DNA of 64,000 bases from RXIX01 sp003989075 (lineage in GTDB: Bacteria; Pseudomonadota; Gammaproteobacteria; Competibacterales; Competibacteraceae): contig JAKOYN010000136.1 of assembly GCA_029780415.1 (NCBI GenBank), forward strand, positions 11,626 to 75,625, given 5' to 3'. A program made the position numbers and the translations under genes. The notes below the pieces were generated by a model. That model did no database searches. It was given only the letters and a program-made list of their open reading frames with translations, and was not told the origin of the DNA. Below are positions 16,023-24,452 of this stretch, one piece after another (position 1 is the stretch's first letter; each line of letters begins with the position of its first letter).

Positions 16023-16601
16023 CTAGCCAAGATTGACCCCATAATCGCGGGCTACGGCGCCGAGACCCCCGGCATAACCCTGACCGATGGCCTTGAACTT
16101 CCATTCCTCGTTATGCCGGTACAACTCGCCGAAGATCATCGCGGTTTCGGTCGAGGCATCTTCGGAGAGATCATAACGGGCGATTTCCTGCTCGCCATCG
16201 ACATTCAGGGCGCGGATATAGGCATTGCCGACCTGGCCGAAATTCTGCCGGCGCGCTTCGGCATCGTGGATCGTGACCACGAAGGCGACCTTGGCGGCGC
16301 TAGGGGGCATCTGCCCGAGTTCGATTTCGAGGGCTTCGTCATCGCCCTCGCCCTCGCCGGTACGGTTATCGCCTTTGTGAACCACGGCGCCGGAGGGATC
16401 CTGCGTATTGTTGTAGAACACGAAATGCTGATCGCTGAGCACCTTGCCGGCGCTGTCCAGCACGAAGGCCGAGGCGTCCAGGTCAAAGGCGCTGCCATCG
16501 GTCTTGCGCAGATCCCAGCCCAGACCAAAGCGCACTTTTTTCAGGCCGGGCGCCTGCTTGCTCAGCGAAACGTTCTGACCTTTCTGCAGAGAAACAGCCA
16601 T
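16023..16601 (-). CDS. terE: TerD-domain stress/tellurite-resistance protein (TerE position)
   Basis: 192 residues, one TerD domain. The calcium-binding features are present: F-D-L-D-A-S-A-F (about 39-46), H-K-G-D-N-R-T-G-E-G-E-G-D-D-E (about 75-89), and the N-F-G-Q-V-G-N-A-Y-I-R / L-S-E-D-A-S-T-E-T-A-M core, ending G-Y-A-G-G-L. It is last in terZABCDE and closely related to the neighbouring terD. The ter system gives tellurite resistance, phage inhibition and colicin resistance in enterobacteria; the mechanism is unsettled. The symbol is assigned by position, since TerD and TerE are paralogues. Confidence 0.88.
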   Translation of the reverse strand: MAVSLQKGQNVSLSKQAPGLKKVRFGLGWDLRKTDGSAFDLDASAFVLDSAGKVLSDQHFVFYNNTQDPSGAVVHKGDNRTGEGEGDDEALEIELGQMPPSAAKVAFVVTIHDAEARRQNFGQVGNAYIRALNVDGEQEIARYDLSEDASTETAMIFGELYRHNEEWKFKAIGQGYAGGLGAVARDYGVNLG

Positions 16602-16640
16602 GGTTGACTCCTTACACGGGGTTCGACGGGGGATTCAGGT

Positions 16641-17216
16641 TCAGATATTGATGCCGTATTGACGGCACATCGCCGCCAGGCCGCCTGCATAGCCCTGACC
16701 AACCGCGCTGAATTTCCAATCACTGCCATGGCGATAGAGTTCGCCAAAGATCATCGCGGTTTCGGTCGAGGCGTCCTCGGCCAGATCGTAGCGGGCGACC
16801 TCGGTGTTGGTCTCGGCATTGACCAGACGGATATAGGCATTGCCAACCTGGCCGAAGTTCTGTCGGCGGGCATCAGCTTCGTGAATGGTCACGGTGAAGG
16901 CGATTTTCTGCACCTCGGCCGGCACGCGCGATAAATCCACCATCAGCGCTTCGTCGTCGCCTTCGCCGGCGCCGGTGCGGTTATCGCCGGTATGCTGCAC
17001 CGAGCCACAGCTCGACTTGAGCTGGTTATAGAAAATAAAGTCGGCTTCCGAACGCACCTTGCCATCGATGCCGAGCAGGAACGCCGAGGCGTCCAGGTCG
17101 AAATCGGCGCCATCGGTGGCGCGGGCATCCCAGCCCAGACCGACCAGTACCTTTTTCAGGTGAGGTGCTTCCTTGCTGAGCGACAGGCGCTCGCCTTTGT
17201 TGAGGGAAATGGCCAT
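16641..17216 (-). CDS. terD: TerD-family tellurium resistance protein
   Basis: 191 residues, one TerD domain beginning MAISLNKGERLSLSKEAP. Calcium-site segments F-D-L-D-A-S-A-F (about 39-46) and H-T-G-D-N-R-T-G-A-G-E-G-D-D-E (about 75-89) are intact, as is the conserved L-A-E-D-A-S-T-E-T-A-M-I-F-G-E-L-Y. The ATG at 17216 is the TerD start; the frame is open to 17297 but the added residues are not TerD-like. It lies between terC and terE and differs from terE mainly in the first third, suggesting a local duplication. Confidence 0.92.
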   Translation of the reverse strand: MAISLNKGERLSLSKEAPHLKKVLVGLGWDARATDGADFDLDASAFLLGIDGKVRSEADFIFYNQLKSSCGSVQHTGDNRTGAGEGDDEALMVDLSRVPAEVQKIAFTVTIHEADARRQNFGQVGNAYIRLVNAETNTEVARYDLAEDASTETAMIFGELYRHGSDWKFSAVGQGYAGGLAAMCRQYGINI

Positions 17217-17309
17217 CGGGATCATCCTTCCTAAATCGACAACACGCTGAAGGGCGAAGGGGCGGGCGGCTTGGGAAGGGTTCCTGGCCGCCCGCATGAT
17301 TGGATGCGA

Positions 17310-18359
17310 TTAATCCGCTTTCTTTACCGGGGCTTCGCGTTCTGTCTCTTCCTCCGGAGCGCCGGGGAATAGCAGCGAGGCAATCACGCCCACCGCCAGG
17401 GTGCCGAGAATGATCATCAGACTGAGGTTGGCGGAAATTTCCCAACCCGGCCAATGGAAGATGTGGTTGGAGGCCTGCAGTGCCAGCTTGAAGGCAATGA
17501 AGAACAGCAGCGCGGCTACGGCCTTGTCCAGGTGCACCAGATACTGCTGTGCCGCCGCCAGCACGAAATACAGCGAACGCAGGCCGAGAATGGCGAAGAT
17601 CACCGCCGAATAAACCAGCAGCGGCTCGCGGGTCACCGCGATCACCGCCGGCACCGAGTCAAAGGCGAAAATAATGTCGGAGACTTCGATGCACACCAGG
17701 CACAGCAGCATCGGCGTGGCGTAGACCGCTGCCTCGCGGGCAACCGAGATGCTGGAATCCTGCTGCACCATGGTTTGCACATGGCCATGGCTGACCAGAA
17801 ACTGCCCGCCGTGCAGGCGCGGAAAGATCGGTACCAGCTTCTGGGTCACCCGTACCGACCAGTGATCGGAGTAATCGGCGATCTCGTCGTTCTCGCCGAC
17901 GCCGCTGAGCATCTTCCAGCCGGTCCAGGCCACGATGGCGGCGAACACGAATTCAATCCAGGTGCTCAGGCCAAACAGGCTGGTGCCAAAAGCGATGAAC
18001 AGCATGCGGAAGATCACCGCGCCGAGGATGCCGAAATACAGTACCCGATGCTGTAGCGCGCCCTTGATGCCAAAGGAGGCAAAGATGGCGACGAATACCA
18101 TCAGGTTATCCACCGACAGCGACTTTTCCAGGATATAGCCGGCCAGGAACAGATCGGCGAATTCCGGGCTGTGGTGGATTTTCAGGTAGAAATAGAAACC
18201 AATCGCCAGGCAGATCCAGAACAGTGACCAGGCCACGGCATTGGGGATGCTGATGTCTTCGCTGTCCTTATGCAGACGCAGGTCGAGCCAGACCGAGAAG
18301 GCTACCACCGCCACGAAAATGGCGATGGTTTCCAGTGGAAAACCGAGATGTTGTTCCAT
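17310..18359 (-). CDS. terC: TerC-family integral membrane protein
   Basis: 349 residues with about nine membrane segments. Signature acidic segments inside the membrane are L-E-K-S-L-S-V-D-N-L-M-V-F (about 77-89) and E-V-S-D-I-I-F-A-F-D-S-V-P-A (about 226-239). TerC proteins are thought to export manganese or other metals at the inner membrane and to organise the Ter complex with TerB. The length agrees with E. coli TerC (about 346). A charged cytosolic tail (P-E-E-E-T-E-R-E) ends the protein. It sits between terB and terD. Confidence 0.95.
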   Translation of the reverse strand: MEQHLGFPLETIAIFVAVVAFSVWLDLRLHKDSEDISIPNAVAWSLFWICLAIGFYFYLKIHHSPEFADLFLAGYILEKSLSVDNLMVFVAIFASFGIKGALQHRVLYFGILGAVIFRMLFIAFGTSLFGLSTWIEFVFAAIVAWTGWKMLSGVGENDEIADYSDHWSVRVTQKLVPIFPRLHGGQFLVSHGHVQTMVQQDSSISVAREAAVYATPMLLCLVCIEVSDIIFAFDSVPAVIAVTREPLLVYSAVIFAILGLRSLYFVLAAAQQYLVHLDKAVAALLFFIAFKLALQASNHIFHWPGWEISANLSLMIILGTLAVGVIASLLFPGAPEEETEREAPVKKAD

Positions 18360-18373
18360 GATGTCCCGGCTGC

Positions 18374-18829
18374 TCAGGTCAGATCAAAGTCTTGGGGGTT
18401 CAGGCCCAGTTCGGTGCAGATCTTGCGCACGATCGCCTTTTCGTTATCGTCGAAATTGCCATCGGCGGCGCCGATCGCGCAGCACACCCGCACCATCAGC
18501 CGTGCTTCATCGGACTTGTCCTTGACCTTGGCAACCGCCTGCAGGGCGTTGGCCTGACCGATCTGGACATCGGAATCAAACTGCTTGGCGTACTTGTCGA
18601 AGATGGCAATGACGTCCTCGGTGCTGTACACCGAAAGAATCGGGTTAGTGCGCAGGAAACCGATCATCTTCTGCTTTTCCTCGTCGCGGGCCACGCCATC
18701 GGCATAGGCGACCAGGACGCAGCCGGCCACGACCGCTTCCAGGAAGCTTTTGTTGCGAATCTTGGAAACTTCGCCCTGCAGGGTCGTGGAGACTTCATTG
18801 AAGCGCTGCTTGAGCCATTCGAGAGCCAT
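18374..18829 (-). CDS. terB: TerB tellurite-resistance protein
   Basis: 151 residues, the standard TerB size. The all-helical TerB fold carries two acidic metal-binding motifs, A-Y-A-D-G-V-A-R-D-E-E-K (about 41-52) and G-A-A-D-G-N-F-D-D-N-E-K (about 119-130). In enterobacteria TerB binds TerC at the cytosolic face and links it to other proteins. Located 14 bases before terC and 47 bases after terA, so it is in the same transcript. Confidence 0.95.
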   Translation of the reverse strand: MALEWLKQRFNEVSTTLQGEVSKIRNKSFLEAVVAGCVLVAYADGVARDEEKQKMIGFLRTNPILSVYSTEDVIAIFDKYAKQFDSDVQIGQANALQAVAKVKDKSDEARLMVRVCCAIGAADGNFDDNEKAIVRKICTELGLNPQDFDLT

Positions 18830-18876
18830 GTGTCTTCTCCTTCGTTGATTGATGTAGGGGTGAAGCGTGGAGTTGC

Positions 18877-20097
18877 CTAACCCTTGGAGCCGGCGACCCA
18901 GCGCAGGCCGAAGCCATAGGCTTGATCGAGGACGCGGTGATCGGCGAAATATTCAACCAGCTTTGTGACCCTGATGTTGCCGCTCTGGTTCTCCAGCATG
19001 GCCAGCGCGCACATACGCTGGTCATTGCGATGGCTGTCCAGGCGGATTTCCAGGGTCGGCTGATGGGGCGTGCGCAGGGTGACCACGGCATCGGTTTCCG
19101 CCCAGTTGGGCGCGCCCTGATAGATCAGAGCAAAGACCACGATCCGGTCGATGTGCGCCCATTCGCGGCCGTTGATGCGCAGGAATTCGCCCTCGGCGCT
19201 GGCGCCGCTGCGGTCATCGCCCATTAATTGGATATAGGGCGGCTGTTGCAGGCTGCCGAAGCTGTCGCCGAGCGCCTGCACGGCACCGGCGCGGCCATCG
19301 CGCAGCTTGAACAGGCAACCGAGATCAAGATCCACTCTGCCGCTGCCGGTCAGCCGGCCGAAGAAGCCGCCGCTTTTGGCGCTGCCCTGGTTCCAGTTCA
19401 GATTGATGACCAGTTCATCGAAGCCGGCGCCTTTCTTCTCCAGCGAAATGCTGCTGCCCTTTTTTTCCAGGGTGATTTTTTCCAGGCGCAGCGGCTTGGC
19501 TGATGGCGCGGCGCTGGGCGGCGCTGCTGGTGGTGCAGCTGGCGCAGCGACATCCGGATCATCCGCGACCTCAACGCCGTATTGCCGGGCCAGCGGTGCC
19601 AGTCCGCCGACGAAACCCTGGCCGACGGCACGGAATTTCCATTCACCGTTGCGCAGATACAGTTCGCCAATGATCAGCGCGGTTTCCGCCATCATGCGCG
19701 TCGCCAGCGGAAACGCCGCCAGCACAGCCTGAGTCTGCGCGTCGCGGATCTCGGTGCGTACCTGCGTCAGTTGTCCAAACGACTGGCCGCGGCGCTGGCC
19801 CTGATCGATGGTCAGGGCGATCACGATGTGTTCAATGCCAGCGGGCAGGGCGGCAAAAGTGATGGTGAAGCTGCGCCCATCCCCGGCCCGCTGGATACCG
19901 CCGCCGGGCAGTGTTGGCTGATTGTAGAAGATGAAATCGGCATCACCACGCACCTTGCCCGAGGCTGCCAGGGCAAAGGCATTGGCATCCAGGGTCAGCG
20001 CCGTAGTGGCCGGTTCCCAGGCCAGCGCGACGGTGATGGCGGCCGGTGCCGGGCTGTGCCTGGAAATGGAGATGTTCTGACCCGCTTGTAGATCCAT
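18877..20097 (-). CDS. terA: TerA-type protein with two TerD-like modules
   Basis: 406 residues in two parts. The N-terminal half (about 1-185) is TerD-like and ends G-Q-G-F-V-G-G-L but has lost the acidic G-E-G-E-G-D-D-E loop, so calcium binding there is doubtful. A low-complexity A/P/S linker (about 190-220) leads to the TerA core (about 222-406) with V-D-L-D-L-G-C-L-F and G-D-D-R-S-G-A-S-A-E-G-E, where a calcium-like site is kept. E. coli TerA is slightly shorter (about 385). The start at 20097 (MDLQAGQNISISR) fits the TerD-type beginning. Second gene of the operon. Confidence 0.88.
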   Translation of the reverse strand: MDLQAGQNISISRHSPAPAAITVALAWEPATTALTLDANAFALAASGKVRGDADFIFYNQPTLPGGGIQRAGDGRSFTITFAALPAGIEHIVIALTIDQGQRRGQSFGQLTQVRTEIRDAQTQAVLAAFPLATRMMAETALIIGELYLRNGEWKFRAVGQGFVGGLAPLARQYGVEVADDPDVAAPAAPPAAPPSAAPSAKPLRLEKITLEKKGSSISLEKKGAGFDELVINLNWNQGSAKSGGFFGRLTGSGRVDLDLGCLFKLRDGRAGAVQALGDSFGSLQQPPYIQLMGDDRSGASAEGEFLRINGREWAHIDRIVVFALIYQGAPNWAETDAVVTLRTPHQPTLEIRLDSHRNDQRMCALAMLENQSGNIRVTKLVEYFADHRVLDQAYGFGLRWVAGSKG

Positions 20098-20116
20098 GAC
20101 CAAAAGCCTGCGTCGC

Positions 20117-20719
20117 TTACAGGTAGGGGCGCAGCGCGGGCAACAGGTCGTGGAAGGTGCGTCCCTCGGCATGCTCGCCGATGGCCTGCATCTTCCACTC
20201 GCTGTTATGGCGATACAGCTTGGCCATGATCAGGCCGGTATGCTGGCCGCCTTCCAGGGACAGATCGAAGCGGGCGATCTCGCTGCCATTGGCCGCATCC
20301 ACCAGGCGGCAGAAGGCATTGGGAATACCGGCGAAGCTCTCGCCGCTGAAGCTGTTGACCGTGAACAGCAGCACCTGCACGGTCGGCGGAATCCGATCCA
20401 GTTCGATGGCGATGCGCTCGTTATCAGCACCGGCTTCGCCCCCGCCCGAGCGGTCATCGCCGCTGTGCTGGATGGAGCCGCATTGGCTGCGCAGTTGTCG
20501 AAACCAGACGGTATCCGTGAGCTGGCCATTGCCGTCGAACAGCAGGCAGGAGGCATCCAGGTCAACCGCTTCCTGGCGCGTACCGCTGCCAAAGCCGAGG
20601 AAACCGCGGCTCTGCACCTGCTTCATGCCCCAACCGAGGCCCATGACGACCCGATTCAGACGCCGGCCGGCTTCCTTGTCCAAGCTGATACGTTGTCCCT
20701 TCTGGAGATTGATGGCCAT
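20117..20719 (-). CDS. terZ: TerZ-type TerD-domain protein, first gene of the ter operon
   Basis: 200 residues with one TerD domain. The loop between the second and third strands has a serine/glycine insertion (S-R-G-F-L-G-F-G-S-G-T, about 37-47), a feature of TerZ. The calcium-site segments are A-V-D-L-D-A-S-C-L (about 51-59) and H-S-G-D-D-R-S-G-G-G-E (about 85-95). It begins the minus-strand terZABCDE operon; its promoter should lie in 20720-20888, shared with the divergent Sel1 gene, but I see no convincing -35/-10 pair. Confidence 0.9.
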   Translation of the reverse strand: MAINLQKGQRISLDKEAGRRLNRVVMGLGWGMKQVQSRGFLGFGSGTRQEAVDLDASCLLFDGNGQLTDTVWFRQLRSQCGSIQHSGDDRSGGGEAGADNERIAIELDRIPPTVQVLLFTVNSFSGESFAGIPNAFCRLVDAANGSEIARFDLSLEGGQHTGLIMAKLYRHNSEWKMQAIGEHAEGRTFHDLLPALRPYL

Positions 20720-20888
20720 GCGGAAATCCTCTGCAATGAGTGGTGGTGTCTTATGGTGTACACGCGCGTCCGCTTTGGATACGGTGCGGGCACGACCGGG
20801 TAGTCGCGACGGCTGCGCTGCTTATCATTAGAATTGAGACTGTTTACAGAAATTCAAGATGTCCCGGCGCGACTTGGGGGAAAGCGGT

Positions 20889-22982
20889 ATGCGCAAGATG
20901 GTGTGGTGGGCAATGCTGTTGGCGGGCGTGGTACAGGCTGCACCGCCCGCCGAGAACGGCAGTGGTGTGAAAAAATGGCAGGATGACAAGGGCATCTGGC
21001 ATTACGGTGACTTTCGCCCCGTTGCCCCCAATGCCTCCACGAACAGCGCCGCCGAGGCTTATCAGCGCGGTGATTATGCCCGGGCCTTCGAGGACTACAT
21101 GGTCTGGGCCAAGCAGGGCGATCCCGGTGCGCAGACCATGATCGGCCTGATGTATCTGCGTGGTCAGGGGGTGACGCAAAGCCAGCGCAACGCCCTGGAG
21201 TGGTTGCGCCGGGCTGCCTCCCAGGGCAATGGCGATGCCCAGTTTCATCTCGGCATGATCTATGCCGCCGATCCGGGCGCGGCACCCAGCGAACGCGAGG
21301 CACTGTTCTGGCTGCGACTGTCCGCCGAGCGGGGCAATCCCGAAGCCCAGTATACACTCGGCGGCAAATATGCCAGCGGTCAGGGCATGGCGCAGGATGA
21401 TCGGGAGGCCGCTAACTGGTATCAGCGTGCCGCGCAGCAAAATCATCCTGGCGCTCAGTTTGAACTGGGCAACTTTTACGCCAGCGGTCGCGGCGTATCA
21501 CGCAACGACAAAGTCGCGGTGGAGTGGTACGAACGATCGGCGCGCCAGGGCCTGGCCGCTGCCCAGTTCGGCTTGGGCGCGATGTATGCCGCTGGGCGCG
21601 GGGTCACGGCCAGTGATGCCGAAGCAGTGCGCTGGTATCGCCAGGCCGCCGAGCAGGGACATGCCGAGGCGCAGTACAATCTGGCGCTGCGCGCTCTGCT
21701 CGGACGCGGCTTGGCAGCCAATCCGGGTGAGGCGTTCCGCTGGTTTCGCCAGTCGGCCGGGCAGGGTGTGGCCCTGGCGCAGTTCAACCTCGGGCGGCTG
21801 TATGCCGAGGGGCAGGGCACTGCCCGCAATGACAGTGAGGCGGTGCGCTGGTATCGACAGGCTGCCGAAACCGGGCTGGCGCTGGCGCAGTATGCCCTTG
21901 GGCGCATGTATGCGGAGGGGCGTGGCGGTCTGCCGCGCGATGAGCGCGAAGCGCTGCAATGGTACCGGCGCGCCGCCGAACAGGAACTGGCAGTGGCGCA
22001 ACTGGAACTGGCCAATGGCTATCTGAGCGGGCGCGGCGTGGTGCTTGATCCGGTGCGCGGCATGCAGCTCCTTAATCAGGCGGCGACTGGCGGCAATCCG
22101 CAGGCGCAGATGCAGCTGGCCGAGCGCTATTTCAGCGGCGAGGGTGTCGCGCGCAATCCGCAGGCCGGGCTGGAATGGCTGCGCAAGGCCGCCGAGCAGG
22201 ATGATGTCGGCGCGCAGTACCGGCTGGGGCTGGTCTACGACCGGGGTGCGCTCGGCGCGCGGGACAGCGCCCAGGCGGTGAACTGGTATCGCAAGGCCGC
22301 CGAGCACGGTCACGCCGCCAGCCAGACGCGCCTGGGCGCGCTGTACATGGCGGGTGATGGCACGGCGCGCGATGAACGCGCGGCGTTTGGCTGGTTTGAA
22401 AAGGCCGCCGCCCAGGGCGATGCCGAGGCCGAGTTCAGTCTGGGCGTACTGTACGCGACCGGGCGCGGCGTGGCGCGCGATGACGCCCAGGCGGTGAACT
22501 GGTATCGCAAGGCTGCCGAGCACGGTCTGGCTGGCGCGCAGCTCAATCTGGGCGTGATGTACGCCGATGGGCGCGGCCGGCTGGCGCGCGATGATGCCCA
22601 GGCGGTGAACTGGTATCGCAAGGCTGCCGGCCAGGGTCTGGCACTGGCCGAGGTGCTGCTCGGGGTGGCGTATGCGAGTGGGCGCGGTGTGGCCCGTGAT
22701 GATCGCGAAGCCTTCCGCTGGTTTGAGAAGGCTGCCGAGAGCGGCCTGCCGCTGGCGCAGTACGGACTGGGCCTGTTCTACAGCAGCGGGCGCGGGGTCG
22801 CAGGCAACTGGGTCAAGGCTTATATGTGGCTGGATCTGGCGGTTACCAGCGGTTATGTGGATGCAGCGCAGCCGCTCGATTACGCCGCCAGTCGCCTGAG
22901 TCAGGCTGAGATGGAACAGGCGCGACAACTGGGGCGTGCCTGGCGGGCAGCCCATCCGGCAGCATCGGGTGCGGGGCGCTAG
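20889..22982 (+). CDS. Exported Sel1-repeat protein with N-terminal DUF4124-like segment
   Basis: 697 residues. A signal peptide (MRKMVWWAMLLAGVVQA) is followed by a short DUF4124-like stretch (K-K-W-Q-D-D-K-G-I-W-H-Y-G-D, about 28-41) and then 16 Sel1-type TPR-like repeats of about 36 residues, each A-x-x-x-L-G-x-x-Y-x-x-G-x-G-V...A-x-x-W-Y-x-x-A-A. Sel1 arrays form solenoids that bind other proteins, often in the periplasm. ATG 20889 follows GGGGGAAAG; an upstream in-frame ATG at 20859 would spoil the signal peptide. It is divergent from terZ. Its partner is unknown; a link with the Ter proteins is only positional. Confidence 0.88.
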   Translation: MRKMVWWAMLLAGVVQAAPPAENGSGVKKWQDDKGIWHYGDFRPVAPNASTNSAAEAYQRGDYARAFEDYMVWAKQGDPGAQTMIGLMYLRGQGVTQSQRNALEWLRRAASQGNGDAQFHLGMIYAADPGAAPSEREALFWLRLSAERGNPEAQYTLGGKYASGQGMAQDDREAANWYQRAAQQNHPGAQFELGNFYASGRGVSRNDKVAVEWYERSARQGLAAAQFGLGAMYAAGRGVTASDAEAVRWYRQAAEQGHAEAQYNLALRALLGRGLAANPGEAFRWFRQSAGQGVALAQFNLGRLYAEGQGTARNDSEAVRWYRQAAETGLALAQYALGRMYAEGRGGLPRDEREALQWYRRAAEQELAVAQLELANGYLSGRGVVLDPVRGMQLLNQAATGGNPQAQMQLAERYFSGEGVARNPQAGLEWLRKAAEQDDVGAQYRLGLVYDRGALGARDSAQAVNWYRKAAEHGHAASQTRLGALYMAGDGTARDERAAFGWFEKAAAQGDAEAEFSLGVLYATGRGVARDDAQAVNWYRKAAEHGLAGAQLNLGVMYADGRGRLARDDAQAVNWYRKAAGQGLALAEVLLGVAYASGRGVARDDREAFRWFEKAAESGLPLAQYGLGLFYSSGRGVAGNWVKAYMWLDLAVTSGYVDAAQPLDYAASRLSQAEMEQARQLGRAWRAAHPAASGAGR
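22269..22630 (+). repeat. Near-identical DNA repeats inside the Sel1 array
   Basis: The sequence starting GCCCAGGCGGTGAACTGG recurs almost unchanged at 22269, 22485 and 22596, each copy at least 29 bases long and encoding A-Q-A-V-N-W-Y-R-K-A-A. The other repeats of the gene have diverged strongly. Spacings of 216 and 111 bases equal about two repeats and one repeat, as expected from recent internal duplication. Confidence 0.8.
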
Positions 22983-23009
22983 GTGGCGCTGCTGGTCCAC
23001 CCCTGTGGT

Positions 23010-24338
23010 TCAGACCAGGGTGAAGAGAAACGCGCACAGGAAACCGGCAATGGTCGCCAGTCCAACCGCCGGACCCCCGTCAACATAGGCCTCCGGCATC
23101 ATCACCGAGGCCACCATGGCCAGGATGCCGCCGCCGGCAATGGCGCTGACCAGGGTCAGCAGCATGGGCGAAGCATCAACCAGAAACAGGTTGCCCAGCG
23201 CCGCCGCCAGCGCACCCGCGATCACCAGCAGGCCCCAGAGGGTGGCAATGCGCCGCGTGCTGAAACCGGCCCGCTTCATCCCGGCGGCGCTCGCGATCGC
23301 CTCGGGCAGATTGGACAGAAACACCGCCACCAGGAAGGTAAAGCGGAACTGTGCCAGCGATTCGAAGGTCGAGCCGATCACCACGGATTCGGGAATGCCG
23401 TCCAGCATCGCGCCAAGAAACAGGGCCAGCGGCGCGCCCGCCGAGGCCTGCCGGGTCATCAGCGCGGTTTCCTCGGCATGGCTCAGACGCTGCAGATTGG
23501 CCAGGGCGATCTGCTGCCAGCTTTCGGCATCGGGTGCATCGTGGCGGCGGACGACGTTCTGCAGGATGCGCTGCGAATTGAGCGTTTCGACCGCCTGGCG
23601 CAGGCGCGGCGAGCAGTCCAGCAGTTCCACGAACGGCTCGCGGGCGATTTTCAGCAGCACGCTGTCGCACAGCGCTACCACGGTTGCGGTGCGCGGCGCA
23701 CCGGTCAGCAGGGCGATCTCGCCGAATGATTGCCCCGTGCCAAGCTGGGCCAGTTCGCTGGCGTCGGGCGTGGCCTCGGGTGCGTCCAGCACGCGCACTG
23801 CGCCCTCGTCGATCAGATAGAGCGCATCACCGGCCTCGCCCTGCCGGAAGATCACCGTGCCCGCACTGACCCGCAGCGGCTCGACGCAGAGCAGCACGCC
23901 TTCCATCTCCTCGGGTGGCAGGGCGCGCAGCAATTCAACCCGCGCCAGCTGCGCCAGCCGTTCGGCGGATTGCGCATGCTTCTGGCGCTGCAGATACAGC
24001 CGGGCCAGCGCCGGGTGGCGCAGGGCAGCGCCATAATGCTCCAGATGGCGGTCGCCAAGTGAATACAGCACCCCGCCCACGGTAAAGCCGAACGCCACCC
24101 ACAGCCAGCTACTCAGGCCACTCAGACCGGCCTCATGCAGCAGCCGCTGCGCGCTTTCAAAGGCCAGTTCCATCGCCAGGGCCTGGATGAGCGCCCCGGT
24201 GCCAAAAGCCATGATAATCGCGGTGCTGCGCGGCGCCGGCGTGCGCAACAGACCAATGGCCGCGCCGGCCAGCAGCGACAGCATGGCCAGCACCGCCAGC
24301 AGGATAGCGCCGAAAACACGGGTCGGGTCGAAGCTCAT
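23010..24338 (-). CDS. ZIP-type membrane protein with inserted cyclic-nucleotide-binding domain
   Basis: 442 residues. About three membrane segments (1-95) are followed by a cytosolic block with a cyclic-nucleotide-binding domain (about 130-260: V-F/I-F-R-Q-G-E-A-G-D-A-L-Y-L-I and the phosphate cassette F-G-E-I-A-L-L-T-G-A-P-R-T-A-T), then ZIP-like segments from about 300. The ZIP metal-site motifs, usually H-N-x-P-E-G, read L-D-G-I-P-E-S and L-S-N-L-P-E-A: the histidines are replaced by D and S. A metal or ion transporter gated by a nucleotide, or a sensor derived from one, are both possible. It converges on the Sel1 gene. Confidence 0.8.
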   Translation of the reverse strand: MSFDPTRVFGAILLAVLAMLSLLAGAAIGLLRTPAPRSTAIIMAFGTGALIQALAMELAFESAQRLLHEAGLSGLSSWLWVAFGFTVGGVLYSLGDRHLEHYGAALRHPALARLYLQRQKHAQSAERLAQLARVELLRALPPEEMEGVLLCVEPLRVSAGTVIFRQGEAGDALYLIDEGAVRVLDAPEATPDASELAQLGTGQSFGEIALLTGAPRTATVVALCDSVLLKIAREPFVELLDCSPRLRQAVETLNSQRILQNVVRRHDAPDAESWQQIALANLQRLSHAEETALMTRQASAGAPLALFLGAMLDGIPESVVIGSTFESLAQFRFTFLVAVFLSNLPEAIASAAGMKRAGFSTRRIATLWGLLVIAGALAAALGNLFLVDASPMLLTLVSAIAGGGILAMVASVMMPEAYVDGGPAVGLATIAGFLCAFLFTLV

Positions 24339-24452
24339 GGCATGCAGTGTCAGAAGTTGCAGGCGCGGCGCCGAGGGTTAAGGTATGTACGGATCATCCA
24401 TTTCCATTCTAGAACAGGCGCGAGCAGGTCAATGGCCGCGCCGGTGAATGCC

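Noticed and set aside
21050..22900. Regular spacing that might suggest a CRISPR-like or tandem repeat array
   Set aside because: The periodicity of about 108 bases is codon-based and translates into Sel1 repeats.
24432..24452. Alternative uvrC start giving seven more residues
   Set aside because: Known UvrC proteins begin at the residue matching ATG 24453, though the earlier ATG is not excluded.
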